Positions 16,195-24,902 are shown, counted from the stretch's first letter. The stretch is DNA of 47,954 nucleotides from Chungangia koreensis (GCF_042651785.1 NZ_JBHSEC010000004.1:1-47954), one strand, 5' to 3'. Numbers and translations are program-made. The notes: a model not told the origin generated them from the letters alone.

Positions 16195-16230
16195 AAAAGG
16201 CATTGAGAATTGCTGTTCTCAATGCCTTTT
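16195..16230 (+). terminator. Intrinsic terminator of marR
   Basis: A perfect 15-bp inverted repeat AAAAGGCATTGAGAA / TTCTCAATGCCTTTT with a 6-nt loop, directly after the marR stop. Could work in both directions. Confidence 0.9.
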
Positions 16231-16454
16231 GCTTTCAAATAAGAACGCAGCTGTCCAACCAGCATCCACTACAACAAGATCCCGTTTACAAAACTGGACT
16301 TAAACAAACGCTATGTTTAAAGGAAATGGTTGATTACGTAAACCCTTTTACACTACTGGATATCTATCTATTTCATTATTCACAGAAAATTCATTTAATT
16401 TTGAGGAGAAAATGGATATTCTTGGTATAATATTGTAAAGGGGAGTTGGAACAA

Positions 16455-17117
16455 ATGAAATGTTGTTTAAATTTAGTTTTAGGAACAGGACTATTATTAT
16501 TGTTAGCAGGTTGTTCTTCTAATATTGGAGATGCTGCGGAAAAGAAAGTTATTACTGACAAATACACGAAAGAAACTATTGAGTACGTTGAAGCGGGCGA
16601 CAACACTTTTGTCATAGAGTATCATATCGATAATATGGATAGGGGTTACCATAATTTTGTCTCATATGACGGAAAATCAAAAACAGTATTGGAAAAGACC
16701 AATGAAGTTCAACGGGGGGATATCGTCTATTTTAAATACCCTGAAGATGATGGGCTGTCCAACTACAACCCTGATTATTACCTGGCAAGAGTTGTTGGAT
16801 TACCAGGTGAAACAGTTGAACTAAGAGATGGACATATTTATATTGATGAACAAAAACTTGATACGTTTTATGGTTATACCCAAGCCTTAGGTAGGAATAT
16901 GGATGAATGGTTTGAGCTCGACAAAAATAGTGATGCATTTGAATCTTTCGCAACGGAAAAGGATTTTAAAATTAACACTGAGCCAATTACTGTTCCAAAA
17001 ACCTCTGTATTTGTTGTAAGTGATTACTGGATGAGAGGAACAAGCAGCATTGACTTCGGACCCATAGAGGTTTCTAAAATCGAAGGGAAGGTTTTGGGTT
17101 ATTTGAAGGAGAATTAA
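16455..17117 (+). CDS. Lipoprotein with an inactive signal-peptidase-I-like domain
   Basis: 220 aa from the ATG at 16455, which follows AAAGGGGAG; the signal sequence ends in a clear lipobox (LLLLAGC, C20), so it should be lipid-anchored outside the cell. Residues ~50-218 follow the S26 signal peptidase I pattern: VQRGDIVYFKYPE, LARVVGLPGETVELRDGHIY, VFVVSDYWMRGTSSIDFGPI and IEGKVLGYL. However the position of the catalytic serine (SM) reads DNMDRG (N60) and the catalytic lysine (normally KR in KRVIGLPG) is alanine (A111). The domain is therefore very probably not a peptidase; a binding or scaffold role is possible. Followed 26 bp later by a small membrane-anchored protein, likely cotranscribed. 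Confidence 0.75.
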   Translation: MKCCLNLVLGTGLLLLLAGCSSNIGDAAEKKVITDKYTKETIEYVEAGDNTFVIEYHIDNMDRGYHNFVSYDGKSKTVLEKTNEVQRGDIVYFKYPEDDGLSNYNPDYYLARVVGLPGETVELRDGHIYIDEQKLDTFYGYTQALGRNMDEWFELDKNSDAFESFATEKDFKINTEPITVPKTSVFVVSDYWMRGTSSIDFGPIEVSKIEGKVLGYLKEN

Positions 17118-17167
17118 TACTAACAAAGCGTTAGCAGAAACTTATGTTAATTAAAAGGGATGAGTAC

Positions 17168-17587
17168 TTGTTGAAGTGGAAGAAGAGATGGGCTGCGATT
17201 GGTTTGATTGGGGTACTTCTCATAGTATTAATTGCTAACATAGATACCTCAAAAGAGACAGTTATTTACCACGTTCCTGAAGGATTTAAAGGTTGTATGA
17301 CAATCTATTTTAGTCAAAAAGGATATGAACCCTTAGACATGAAGGATAATGAAATAATAATAGATATACCTAAAGATGGGAAGGTAATAACTTCTACCTC
17401 TCAGGAAGATTTCAATAAAATTGGATGGCATAAAACAGAGGCGTATTACTTGAATAATTCAGGGGAAAGAATAATGGAAATTCCTAAATCAATGTATCAA
17501 AACGGATTGGATTCAATAACGAATAGCGACCCTAAGTCAGCAAGATTCACTATATCGTTTGATGGTAGGTCGGATTATTGTTATTAA
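17168..17587 (+). CDS. Small membrane-anchored protein, DUF6843-like
   Basis: About 139 aa. One N-terminal membrane helix (WAAIGLIGVLLIVLIANI) with a positively charged cytosolic start, then an extracytoplasmic domain beginning IYHVPEGFKGCMTIYFSQKG, followed by IIDIPKDGKVITST, which resembles the DUF6843 family as I recall it. Two cysteines (in GFKGC and the C-terminal YCY) might form a disulfide. Start: an ATG at 17144 lacks a ribosome site, whereas TTG at 17168 or 17171 follows AAAAGGGATGAG; I prefer TTG. Pairs with the lipoprotein upstream. Function unknown. Confidence 0.6.
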   Translation: MLKWKKRWAAIGLIGVLLIVLIANIDTSKETVIYHVPEGFKGCMTIYFSQKGYEPLDMKDNEIIIDIPKDGKVITSTSQEDFNKIGWHKTEAYYLNNSGERIMEIPKSMYQNGLDSITNSDPKSARFTISFDGRSDYCY

Positions 17588-17664
17588 GTCTTAGAAAAGC
17601 CTACTAAAATTCGCTACCTTCTTCAAGAATAGAGGCATTAGTAAAAAAACGAATAATAAAATAC

Positions 17665-17698
17665 ATGAGCTTGGAGGTAATTCTCCAGCTCATTTTTT
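17665..17698 (+). terminator. Intrinsic terminator after the DUF6843-like gene
   Basis: ATGAGCT-t-GGAG / CTCC-AGCTCAT stem with one bulge, followed by TTTTTT. Confidence 0.85.
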
Positions 17699-17739
17699 AT
17701 GTGCATTAGTACATAAAACAACATGGGTATTCTTCACAT

Positions 17740-17997
17740 TTAGAATGCCAAGTTCCTCAACCTTAACTTATCTGCTGTTTCCCAAGTTCCATGATCACTC
17801 GCCAGAATAAGCATCTGCTTTTTCTTGCTCAACTCACTTTCCATTTTCCTTTTGTCGAGAAATTGAAACCATCCTAAATAAAGTTGTAAATACTTCGTAG
17901 AAACACCATTAACATATGCCATCATCGGACTCATTGTGGAATGGATGAAACGGACTTCGAATATACAGTTGACTATATGAATGAGCAGCTCGTTCAA
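17740..17997 (-). pseudogene. IS1595-type transposase relic (C-terminal fragment)
   Basis: The 85-codon frame contains IHSTMSPMMAYVNGVSTKYL followed by QLYLGWFQFL, matching the C-terminal end of IS1595/ISXO2-like transposases (conserved GVSTKYL..YL.WF). The catalytic core and the N-terminal zinc region are absent, and I see no terminal inverted repeats, so it is a decayed remnant of an old insertion. Confidence 0.6.
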
Positions 17998-18080
17998 ATT
18001 TTAAATTTGAAGCATGATTGAGCTTTTGTTAGATGTCGGAAAATAACGGGAAAGCACAGTAATAGGAAAAGAGGTGTATT

Positions 18081-18749
18081 ATGGATAAACTATTTTTCGC
18101 TTTATTCACCATTGTGTATATAGGGTTACTCGTGTGGGGATTAAAAGGGATCAGTACCAAAGCCTTCAAAAAGTGGACGAGTGTCCTCTTTGTGGTTGTT
18201 GGAGCGCTGATCTATGATAACTTCATATTGGCAATCGGTGATTGGATTGGTGAAGGAGAATTACTTAAGAACTTGAATGCAGCCAGGTTTTGGTTTCATG
18301 CTTTTATTACCCCTCTATTAGTAATCTTTTCAATAGGAACACTTCGGGAAAGCGGTGTTGCTTGGGTGAAGAAGTGTTGGGTAACGATCATTGCTTTGCT
18401 CTATATGATTGCCGCAATTGTCATGGAAGTCATTTCCGTTACTGCAGATCTTCAGCTTAAAGTGGACAAAGCTTATGGTGTGGTCAGTTATTCATCTGCA
18501 GAAGGACCGAACGGACCACCCATCATGATTCTCATGATTACACTTGCAATGCTCGTTGTGAGTGCCATCCTATGGAAGAAAACAGGCTGGTACGTATTTT
18601 TCATCGGTGTCGTGATTATGACGATTGGCAGTGCCGTGCCATTAGAGATTGAAAGTAATGCTATTACCAATCTTTTCGAACTCATCTTGTTGACATCATT
18701 AATGTGGACAAAACGGAAACTCTTAAAGGACGAGTTAACAGTTAACTAA
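18081..18749 (+). CDS. Hypothetical polytopic membrane protein
   Basis: 222 aa with about seven hydrophobic segments (roughly 3-21, 32-52, 77-97, 101-125, 147-165, 170-190, 196-212). I do not recognise the family. Features seen: RFWFHAFITPLLVIFS in the third segment with a membrane histidine, and a loop rich in Pro/Gly (EGPNGPPIM). A ribosome site AAGAGGTG precedes the ATG. Single gene, ending shortly before tRNA-Arg; no partner genes. Confidence 0.75.
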   Translation: MDKLFFALFTIVYIGLLVWGLKGISTKAFKKWTSVLFVVVGALIYDNFILAIGDWIGEGELLKNLNAARFWFHAFITPLLVIFSIGTLRESGVAWVKKCWVTIIALLYMIAAIVMEVISVTADLQLKVDKAYGVVSYSSAEGPNGPPIMILMITLAMLVVSAILWKKTGWYVFFIGVVIMTIGSAVPLEIESNAITNLFELILLTSLMWTKRKLLKDELTVN

Positions 18750-18827
18750 AATGTTGGACTGATTTGAAGTAGCCTTTTAATGAAGGAACTAAATATGTTA
18801 TAATGATTGATGTCCTATTTAGGTCAT

Positions 18828-18901
18828 CTCCTCTTAGCTCAGCAGGATAGAGCAACAGTTTCCTAAACTGTAGGTCACAGGTTCAAATCCTGTAGAGGAG
18901 G
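18828..18901 (+). tRNA. tRNA-Arg (anticodon CCT)
   Basis: A cloverleaf is readable: acceptor CTCCTCT/AGAGGAG, D-arm GCTCAGCAGGATAGAGC, anticodon arm ACAGT-TTCCTAA-ACTGT giving anticodon CCT, and T-arm ACAGG-TTCAAAT-CCTGT. The CCA end is not encoded. The acceptor begins with C, less common than G but fully paired. Confidence 0.95.
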
Positions 18902-18906
18902 TAATG

Positions 18907-18943
18907 AAAAAGGCTTTCCGATGGTGTATCGGAAAGCCTTTTT
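18907..18943. terminator. Bidirectional terminator between tRNA-Arg and the DUF1292 gene
   Basis: A 15-bp perfect stem AAAAAGGCTTTCCGA / TCGGAAAGCCTTTTT with a 7-nt loop, serving tRNA-Arg on the plus strand and the DUF1292 gene on the minus strand. Confidence 0.9.
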
Positions 18944-18944
18944 A

Positions 18945-19220
18945 TTATTCCGCTCCGGCTTCTTCAAAGGCAGCGGATACTTTATCGAATTCAGCATCGG
19001 TTTCAATGAAGGTCAAATCTCCTTCTTCCTCAATCCGGAAGAAATAAATATCAATATCCTCTTCGGAATCCATTTCCAGTTCTTCAACAAAGGCTGCTGC
19101 TACATAATCATTTCCCTCTACAGGCAGCAAACCTAATACTTCCATCTGTTGATCTTGATCGTCTTCATCTACTATTGTGAATAAGTTTCCGACTTCGATT
19201 TTACCTAAATTCTCTTCCAT
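18945..19220 (-). CDS. DUF1292 domain-containing protein
   Basis: 91 aa, very acidic. The pattern FTIVDEDDQDQQMEVLGLL, then YVAAAFVEE and DIDIYFFRIEEEGD matches DUF1292 (YrzB-like) proteins, small cytosolic proteins common in Firmicutes with unknown function. GGAGGAAT precedes the ATG. Isolated here, not beside the yrrK/yrzB cluster where the B. subtilis paralogue sits. Confidence 0.85.
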   Translation of the reverse strand: MEENLGKIEVGNLFTIVDEDDQDQQMEVLGLLPVEGNDYVAAAFVEELEMDSEEDIDIYFFRIEEEGDLTFIETDAEFDKVSAAFEEAGAE

Positions 19221-19469
19221 GTGGATTCCTCCAATCGTAATTTCCTCACGATTAAGTTACCCTATTTTTCAGATCACACTCATAACTTGAGGAATTTAAT
19301 ATGACGAACTTCCTTGAAAACATAGTGAAAGTTATCATTGTTACTGTGTTTCATTTTTTCAAAATGAACTAAGTTTTATAGGATTTTTTATTACTCAAAT
19401 TCAATTTAAATTTATATGGGAGCGAAAAAGATCCATCAAAGAAGTGGTTATGTTCAATTCACTATAGAA

Positions 19470-20000
19470 TTATGCCCCGCCTGCGGCGGCACCACTAGCT
19501 GCGGGAGCTGCTCCAGCCGCCTGTCTCTGACCTAATTCCTGGTCAATCAGCAAAATAGCAGAAGGATTATTCTGAGCTAACGTAAGTCTTGAAACAATTG
19601 TTTGAGATTGAGCCTCTTCGTTAATCTGTTCTCTTAAGAAGTCTTGAATAATGACCGCAGCTTGAGGATCTGCTTGATTTGCATAGTTGAACGCTTGTCG
19701 ATAAGCGTTTGTTACATATTTTTCATGTTCGAGAACCTTTTGGAACAATTCAAGTGGTGAACCAAAATCAGTTGGAAATGCGGGTACGCTAGTTAGATTG
19801 ACGGTTGCGTCTTTATCAACCATATAGTTGATCAGTGTCAACATATGCGTCCGCTCTTCCTCTGATTGTAATCTTAGCCATTTCGCCATTCCCGTATAAT
19901 TTAATCTTCCCATTTGAGCGGACATTGCCAAATATAAGGCAGATGAGTAATTTTCAATTTGTATCAGATTATTGATTAATCTCTGTAATTCTTCGTTCAA
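19470..20000 (-). CDS. Ferritin-like diiron protein
   Basis: 176 aa. A four-helix ferritin-like domain fills residues 1-150 with metal-ligand candidates E16 (QIENYSSALYLAM), E48/E49 and H52 (SEEERTHML), a Glu in LEHEKYV and a C-terminal EQINEEAQ helix, the usual spacing in bacterial ferritins. Probable role is iron oxidation and storage. The last ~20 residues (GAAPAASGAAAGGA) form a low-complexity Ala/Gly tail not part of the ferritin core. GAGAGGA lies upstream of the ATG. The 249-bp gap downstream to DUF1292 shows nothing I could assign. Confidence 0.85.
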   Translation of the reverse strand: MNEELQRLINNLIQIENYSSALYLAMSAQMGRLNYTGMAKWLRLQSEEERTHMLTLINYMVDKDATVNLTSVPAFPTDFGSPLELFQKVLEHEKYVTNAYRQAFNYANQADPQAAVIIQDFLREQINEEAQSQTIVSRLTLAQNNPSAILLIDQELGQRQAAGAAPAASGAAAGGA

Positions 20001-20094
20001 TTTTTCCTCTCCTTCAAATTCACATACTGTAAGTTATGACATTTACCTATAGATGGTTACTGGTTACTTGTCACGATTGATCATCATAACAAAG

Positions 20095-20130
20095 AAAAAA
20101 TAAGGAACGGTATAAAGACTAACCGCTCCT
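20095..20130 (-). terminator. Intrinsic terminator of the cupin gene
   Basis: AGGAGCGGT / ACCGTTCCT stem (one mismatch) on the minus strand followed by TATTTTTTC, 11 bp past the cupin stop. Confidence 0.8.
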
Positions 20131-20140
20131 ACATGTGATG

Positions 20141-20935
20141 TTACATCTTTTTACTTTCTTGAAGAATCTTTGATACTCCCGTACGCTCCCAATCCTCAAC
20201 AGTTTGATAAGCTTTTTCTGGTGAATACCCCTTACCTACAAGCAGTCCCATTAAGATGAATTCCTGAAGAATATGCGTGGCATTAATCCCTCTTTCCACG
20301 TCTTCCAATCCTTCCTTCACTAAAAACTCTGTGTATTGAATCCATTCATCTGGTGTCTTCCCATCAACACGTACCGCTTGGTCATGTCCACTCATCTCTT
20401 CTCTTGCCATGGCAGCGGCTCTTGTCACATCAATGGTTCCTGGCGGATGATTAGGCGGTGCATAGATTGAGTAAAGCTTTAACGGAATTGGCCCGGTGTT
20501 GATGACATTATGCCAAGTGCCTGCCGGAATCATAATCGCAGAATCGTCCATGACATTTCGTTGATATGTCAAGTTCTCCTTGGTCTTGCCCATTTGAACA
20601 ACGCCTTGCCCTTGTTCAATACGCAAAAATTGGTCCACTTCCGGATGTATTTCTAAACCGATGTCCTCACCCACATTAATACTCATTAAAGTAACTTGCA
20701 GGTGTTTGCCCGTCCATAGTGCCGTTCGATAGTTAGTGTTGCGCTTTGACGCTTCATTAATATTAATGGTAAAAGGATTTGGACCATACTCCTTTAATGG
20801 AATCCCTTGGTTTCTACCCATCTGTGGCATTGGATCAGTTACAGCCAATCCAGAATAAGGCTGTCCTCCTACCGGGTAGACGGCCATATTGACGTAACCG
20901 GGAGGGTGATAATGGAAATAGGGAACATAATACAT
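20141..20935 (-). CDS. Cupin-domain protein with tyrosine/proline-rich N-terminus
   Basis: 264 aa. Residues ~75-170 form a cupin: motif 1 is GLEIHPEVDQFLRIEQGQG (metal-binding His/Glu) and motif 2 is IPAGTWHNVINTGPIPLKLY (His). The N-terminus MYYVPYFHYHPPGY resembles surface-exposed proteins of spore-formers, and the C-terminal ~80 residues form a helical addition. Such proteins are often annotated as mannose-6-phosphate-isomerase-like; enzyme activity cannot be inferred here. A role on the spore or cell surface is a guess from the N-terminus only. Its neighbour is a ferritin-like gene in the same direction, but a terminator separates them. Confidence 0.75.
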   Translation of the reverse strand: MYYVPYFHYHPPGYVNMAVYPVGGQPYSGLAVTDPMPQMGRNQGIPLKEYGPNPFTININEASKRNTNYRTALWTGKHLQVTLMSINVGEDIGLEIHPEVDQFLRIEQGQGVVQMGKTKENLTYQRNVMDDSAIMIPAGTWHNVINTGPIPLKLYSIYAPPNHPPGTIDVTRAAAMAREEMSGHDQAVRVDGKTPDEWIQYTEFLVKEGLEDVERGINATHILQEFILMGLLVGKGYSPEKAYQTVEDWERTGVSKILQESKKM

Positions 20936-21118
20936 TTTTTCTCATCCCTTCGCAATGATAAAAATATGTTATGCAAGATGATCGGCGAAGGTACTTAGTA
21001 ATTCCTTTTACAATGAAGTTATCTCTGACTTATAAGATTATTTTCCACACATCCTACTCAATATTTTCTTCTTCTACATATGATAGAAAATAACTATATT
21101 CATGAGGAGAAGAAAACT

Positions 21119-22909
21119 TTGACTACTAATGAGAATCGACCTCCCAAGAGACATCCAAATATACTGATCATGCTTGTCGATGAAGAACGATATCCAAGTG
21201 CCTACGAGAATAAAGAACTGTTGGAATGGCGAAAACGCCACTTAAAAACTCATGAGTTGCTGCAGCAAACTGGAATGACTTTTTTGAATCACTATATCGG
21301 AAGTACAGCTTGTTCACCGAGCAGGACTACACTATACACCGGTCAATATCCTTCACTTCATGGGGTAACACAAACAACGGGGGCTGCAAAAGGGGCATTT
21401 GATCCAGATGTATTTTGGCTGGACCCAAATACAGTTCCAACCATCGGTGATTATTTCCGAACTGCCGGATATCAAACATTTTGGAAAGGCAAATGGCATG
21501 CGAGCGATGAAGATCTATTAATCCCGGGTACCCACAATGCATTACTTAGCTATCACCCGCAAACCGGAGCACCTAATCATGATCGGGAAGAACTATACTT
21601 GAATGCCGATCGGCTTGATCCTTATGGTTTTAGCGGATGGATAGGACCGGAACCACATGGCTCAAGTCCTCGGAACTCTGCATCTTCTGCGGCCAAAGGT
21701 GTGAGCGGACGTGATGTCGTCTACGCCCATGATGTCGTAAAACTGATCGAGGAGCTTGAAGAACAAAGTTGTGAAAATGACCAACCTTGGCTGATTGTCT
21801 CCTCATTCGTCAACCCTCATGACATTACCTTATTCGGAGAGTTCACCCGTTTCCTTCCGAACTTCAATTTCGAACTGGATCATACTGTTCCGTTCATCCC
21901 AGCCTCACCAACTGCTGATGAAGATTTACTGACTAAACCTTCCGCACAAGCGAGTTACCGTGACGTCTACCAAAAGGCACTCCAACCGACATTGGATTCG
22001 CCGTTTTACCGCCAATTGTATTATTCACTTCACAAACAGGTAGACGAAGAGATGTTCAAGGTATACCAAGCATTAAGAAATTCAATCTTTTTTGAAGACA
22101 CCATCGTTGTGTTCACTGCTGATCACGGAAGTTTGGTCGGATCACATGGCGGATTATTTCAGAAATGGCACAACGCCTACGAAGAAGCCCTACATGTTCC
22201 ATTAATTATTTCCAACCCTACTCTTTTCACGTCACCTACTAAAACGAATATGCTCACAAGCCATGTAGACATCGTTCCTACTCTTCTACACATCGCAAAT
22301 ATCGATGTTTTGGAAGCTCAAGAACACTTGAAGCAGAATCATACGGAAGTACATCCATTGGTCGGCCGGGATTTGAGTCCGCTACTCCACGGCAAGGCAA
22401 ACTTCCCCCGAGCCAATGAACCGCTCTATTTCATGACAGATGACGAATTCTCTAAAGGACTTAATCAGTTCACACTTACTGGAAATCCTTATGAGTCCGT
22501 CATTCAGCCAAACCACCTCGAATCAGTTATTGTAAAACTTCCGACCGGAAACAACCATGTAATGGAGACTTGGAAATACACCAGATACTTTGATAATCCT
22601 CAATTTTGGAGTAATCCAGGTGTTGAAGATATAACTACAGTCCAAAACGGAACCACCCCAGTAACTAATAACAAAACGGCATCCCTTTGTATAACTACAA
22701 TAAAAACAGTGCCTGTTCCCGATGAATATGAACTCTATAACTTAACGAGAGACCCTTTTGAAGCTATCAATTTGGCCCATCCAGACCATCAGTCGCGTGA
22801 ATTGAAAATCACGCAGAAGCTGCTCAATCAAATTTTAAATGAACAGCGAGACAAGAAACGCATTACTCCTTCAAACGGCAATAGTTTGGGAATTAAAGAT
22901 GGAAAGTAA
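21119..22909 (+). CDS. Sulfatase family hydrolase
   Basis: About 596 aa. Alkaline-phosphatase-superfamily sulfatase: metal ligands in ILIMLVDEERYP, the cysteine-type active-site motif ACSPSRTTLYTGQYP (C65, which an FGE-type or other enzyme would convert to formylglycine), KGKWHASD, and the second metal site VVFTADHGSLVGSHGG. No signal peptide, so probably cytosolic. Start: the frame opens at ATG 21080, but GAGGAG at 21104-21109 is well spaced for TTG 21119, which I prefer. No sulfatase-maturating gene is nearby. The natural substrate is unknown; phosphonate or phosphate-ester hydrolysis is an alternative in this superfamily. Confidence 0.82.
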   Translation: MTTNENRPPKRHPNILIMLVDEERYPSAYENKELLEWRKRHLKTHELLQQTGMTFLNHYIGSTACSPSRTTLYTGQYPSLHGVTQTTGAAKGAFDPDVFWLDPNTVPTIGDYFRTAGYQTFWKGKWHASDEDLLIPGTHNALLSYHPQTGAPNHDREELYLNADRLDPYGFSGWIGPEPHGSSPRNSASSAAKGVSGRDVVYAHDVVKLIEELEEQSCENDQPWLIVSSFVNPHDITLFGEFTRFLPNFNFELDHTVPFIPASPTADEDLLTKPSAQASYRDVYQKALQPTLDSPFYRQLYYSLHKQVDEEMFKVYQALRNSIFFEDTIVVFTADHGSLVGSHGGLFQKWHNAYEEALHVPLIISNPTLFTSPTKTNMLTSHVDIVPTLLHIANIDVLEAQEHLKQNHTEVHPLVGRDLSPLLHGKANFPRANEPLYFMTDDEFSKGLNQFTLTGNPYESVIQPNHLESVIVKLPTGNNHVMETWKYTRYFDNPQFWSNPGVEDITTVQNGTTPVTNNKTASLCITTIKTVPVPDEYELYNLTRDPFEAINLAHPDHQSRELKITQKLLNQILNEQRDKKRITPSNGNSLGIKDGK

Positions 22910-22915
22910 AAAATA

Positions 22916-22942
22916 ACCACTTCTCAAAAATTGAGAAGTGGT
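22916..22942 (+). terminator. Intrinsic terminator of the sulfatase gene
   Basis: AACCACTTCTCAA / TTGAGAAGTGGT-type 12-bp stem with a 3-nt A loop, ending in a short TATTTG. It could also serve the GNAT gene coming from the right. Confidence 0.75.
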
Positions 22943-22972
22943 ATTTGTTCATTCCAATACTAATATTGTCCC

Positions 22973-23518
22973 TTACTCTTTAAATCTTCCCATTAAAATC
23001 GTGCTATAGAACTTACCATCGGAGAGCTTCTTATCTTTCTTTACTATTCCTTCCACTTCAAAGTTGTAGCTTTCATAGAGTTTAATCGCTTTTTCATTCG
23101 TTTCTAATACGCTGAGAACCATTTTCCGAATGTCATGGGAATCTGCCCAATTAATCGAGACTTCTAACAAGTTCTTACCGATCGCCAATCCCCAATAATC
23201 CTTTAGGACACAGACCCCAAACTCTACCTTATGAGACAATCTCTTTAAATTCGTTCCTTCGCATCTGGAAAATCCGACAATTCTCCCGTCGATTTCAGCA
23301 ACTAAAAAGAGGTTTTTCGGGTGCTCCGTGTCAGTCTGAATACGTTGTTTAAACCCTTCCTCATCGATGAAACCCTCTCCTCTTTCCCGATCTAAATTCT
23401 CGGTCTCTCCATCGATTTGGAGACGGACAGCAGCAAGCTCTTTCGCGTCCTTCTCTTCAGCAGATCGGATGATGTATTGTATACCTTTAACGTTAAAAAC
23501 TTCTTTTTGACTAAACAT
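22973..23518 (-). CDS. GNAT family N-acetyltransferase
   Basis: 181 aa from the ATG at 23516-23518 (frame open six codons further upstream through a TTG). The acetyl-CoA-binding core is readable: VEFGVCVLKDYWGLAIGKNL is motif A, followed by the helix and NEKAIKLYESYNFEVEGIVK (motif B). Substrate unknown. It lies 24 bp downstream of the DUF2062 gene and may be cotranscribed with it. Confidence 0.85.
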   Translation of the reverse strand: MFSQKEVFNVKGIQYIIRSAEEKDAKELAAVRLQIDGETENLDRERGEGFIDEEGFKQRIQTDTEHPKNLFLVAEIDGRIVGFSRCEGTNLKRLSHKVEFGVCVLKDYWGLAIGKNLLEVSINWADSHDIRKMVLSVLETNEKAIKLYESYNFEVEGIVKKDKKLSDGKFYSTILMGRFKE

Positions 23519-23542
23519 AAAAACGCCCCAATCCAAGAGAAA

Positions 23543-24034
23543 TTACATCCTTTTGTCATTGAATCTTACTTTATTCAATAACCCTACTCGGTACCTCTTA
23601 AAGATCCAATATACAGCAATATAAATCACAATTGAAGAAACCAATATATTCACTGCCGCTCCCATTAAGAACATGTAACCGCCGTTACGAAAATTCTCAA
23701 ATCCATCTACCGTATGATTGAGGGCTTCTATATAATCCACTTCTTTAATTTCATCAATCTTTGGCCTTTGACTTAAAAGAAGACTTCCGACTTTATAATT
23801 CAAAAGAAAGAGGAATGGCCAAATAAGGGTTCCGATCAGACCTCCAAAGACGGCCGCAAACAGATTCGCCTTGATCAACCTTGCTAAGGCAACTGATAGG
23901 ACAGGGCCTAATCCGAACGTCGGAAACCAATTAGGCAGAAAACCTATGGTCATACCAGCCGCTATTTGATGTGGACTTCCCTTCAATCGAAATAGACGAA
24001 GAAGGGAATATTTAAGTTTGCGTTTGATTTTCAT
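23543..24034 (-). CDS. DUF2062 membrane protein
   Basis: 163 aa from the ATG at 24032-24034, which follows GGAAAGGA; an upstream ATG at 24082 lacks such a site. The segment GSPHQIAAGMTIGFLPNWFP followed by TFGLGPVLSVALARLIKANL is the DUF2062 signature. Three membrane helices (about 28-55, 60-85, 120-145). Function unknown; cytosolic N-terminus is strongly basic. Confidence 0.8.
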   Translation of the reverse strand: MKIKRKLKYSLLRLFRLKGSPHQIAAGMTIGFLPNWFPTFGLGPVLSVALARLIKANLFAAVFGGLIGTLIWPFLFLLNYKVGSLLLSQRPKIDEIKEVDYIEALNHTVDGFENFRNGGYMFLMGAAVNILVSSIVIYIAVYWIFKRYRVGLLNKVRFNDKRM

Positions 24035-24353
24035 CCAATTGATCCTTTCCAAATCTACTCGTGATCTACTTATAATATTCAAATCTTCCGAGACTTATCT
24101 TCCATACTACAGAACTGGGTTGAGAAGTTGAATGCTCACTAACGATTTTTCAGATGAATTTTTCATTAAGATTTCATATATATTGAACCTGATTCCCTTT
24201 ACCGTGTTACATTGTTTTTAAAAAGTTATGGTGGGTTTATTACAATGATGAATAGGATTCAATGACAATGCCAACGTTAATAGACAGTTGTTAGTAAATT
24301 GTTCAATACACGGATGAACGCTCTCCACAACCACTTAAGAGGAGGACAAGCCA
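24035..24353. other. Intergenic region without assignable gene
   Basis: 319 bp between divergent genes. It must carry promoters for the DUF2062 gene (minus) and the membrane-protein gene at 24354 (plus), but no pair of hexamers is convincing. The only clear signal is AGAGGAGGA just before 24354. Confidence 0.5.
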
Positions 24354-24902
24354 ATGAGCACACGGGAAAACAATGTACAAAAACGAAAATTGGTCCCCCA
24401 AAAAGAACGGATCTGGATAATCGTTGCGCTAATGGTGTCTGATTTCATGTTGTTTTGGGAAATTAATGGACTATTACAACATTCATTAGCCTATCTGCAT
24501 AGCGAGCAGTTTGAAGATACAATGAAGGATTTTGGTTCAATTGCAAGGATTGCATTATTTTTTGTCCTTACATATTATGTACTTCTTCGACTGATGAAGT
24601 TACGTTTTTTAAAAGGGCAGATCAATCTAAAAAAATGGTTGTCCACTCTACTGCGATTTTCCAGACGATGGCATACGCCAATAGCGATACTCGCCATCGC
24701 TTTAATTATCTTGCATACTGTAGCAGTCTTCTTGCACGGCTTCGAATTTGATTTTGACAATATAAATGGATTGCTTGCATTGTTCGTCCTGCTGCCTGTT
24801 CCGATATCCGGACTATTTCGCTATCAAAGAATGGACAAGAAATGGCATTTACGATCAGGAATTGCCTTTGCCATTCTATTTTTAATTCATTCATTTTTAT
24901 AA
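24354..24902 (+). CDS. Hypothetical membrane protein, possibly heme-binding
   Basis: 182 aa with four to five membrane helices (about 20-40, 65-82, 108-130, 139-156, 166-181). The third helix has RRWHTPIAILAIALIILHTV with two histidines 13 residues apart, and the last contains WHLRSGIAFAILFLIHSFL with two more. That His spacing within adjacent helices recalls ferric-reductase-like or DUF4405-type cytochrome b folds, but I cannot name the family. AGGAGGA precedes the ATG. Stands alone. Confidence 0.7.
   Translation: MSTRENNVQKRKLVPQKERIWIIVALMVSDFMLFWEINGLLQHSLAYLHSEQFEDTMKDFGSIARIALFFVLTYYVLLRLMKLRFLKGQINLKKWLSTLLRFSRRWHTPIAILAIALIILHTVAVFLHGFEFDFDNINGLLALFVLLPVPISGLFRYQRMDKKWHLRSGIAFAILFLIHSFL

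Noticed and set aside
16083..16430. Short open frames on both strands downstream of marR
   Set aside because: They overlap the marR end and its strong terminator, lack ribosome sites and show no domain.
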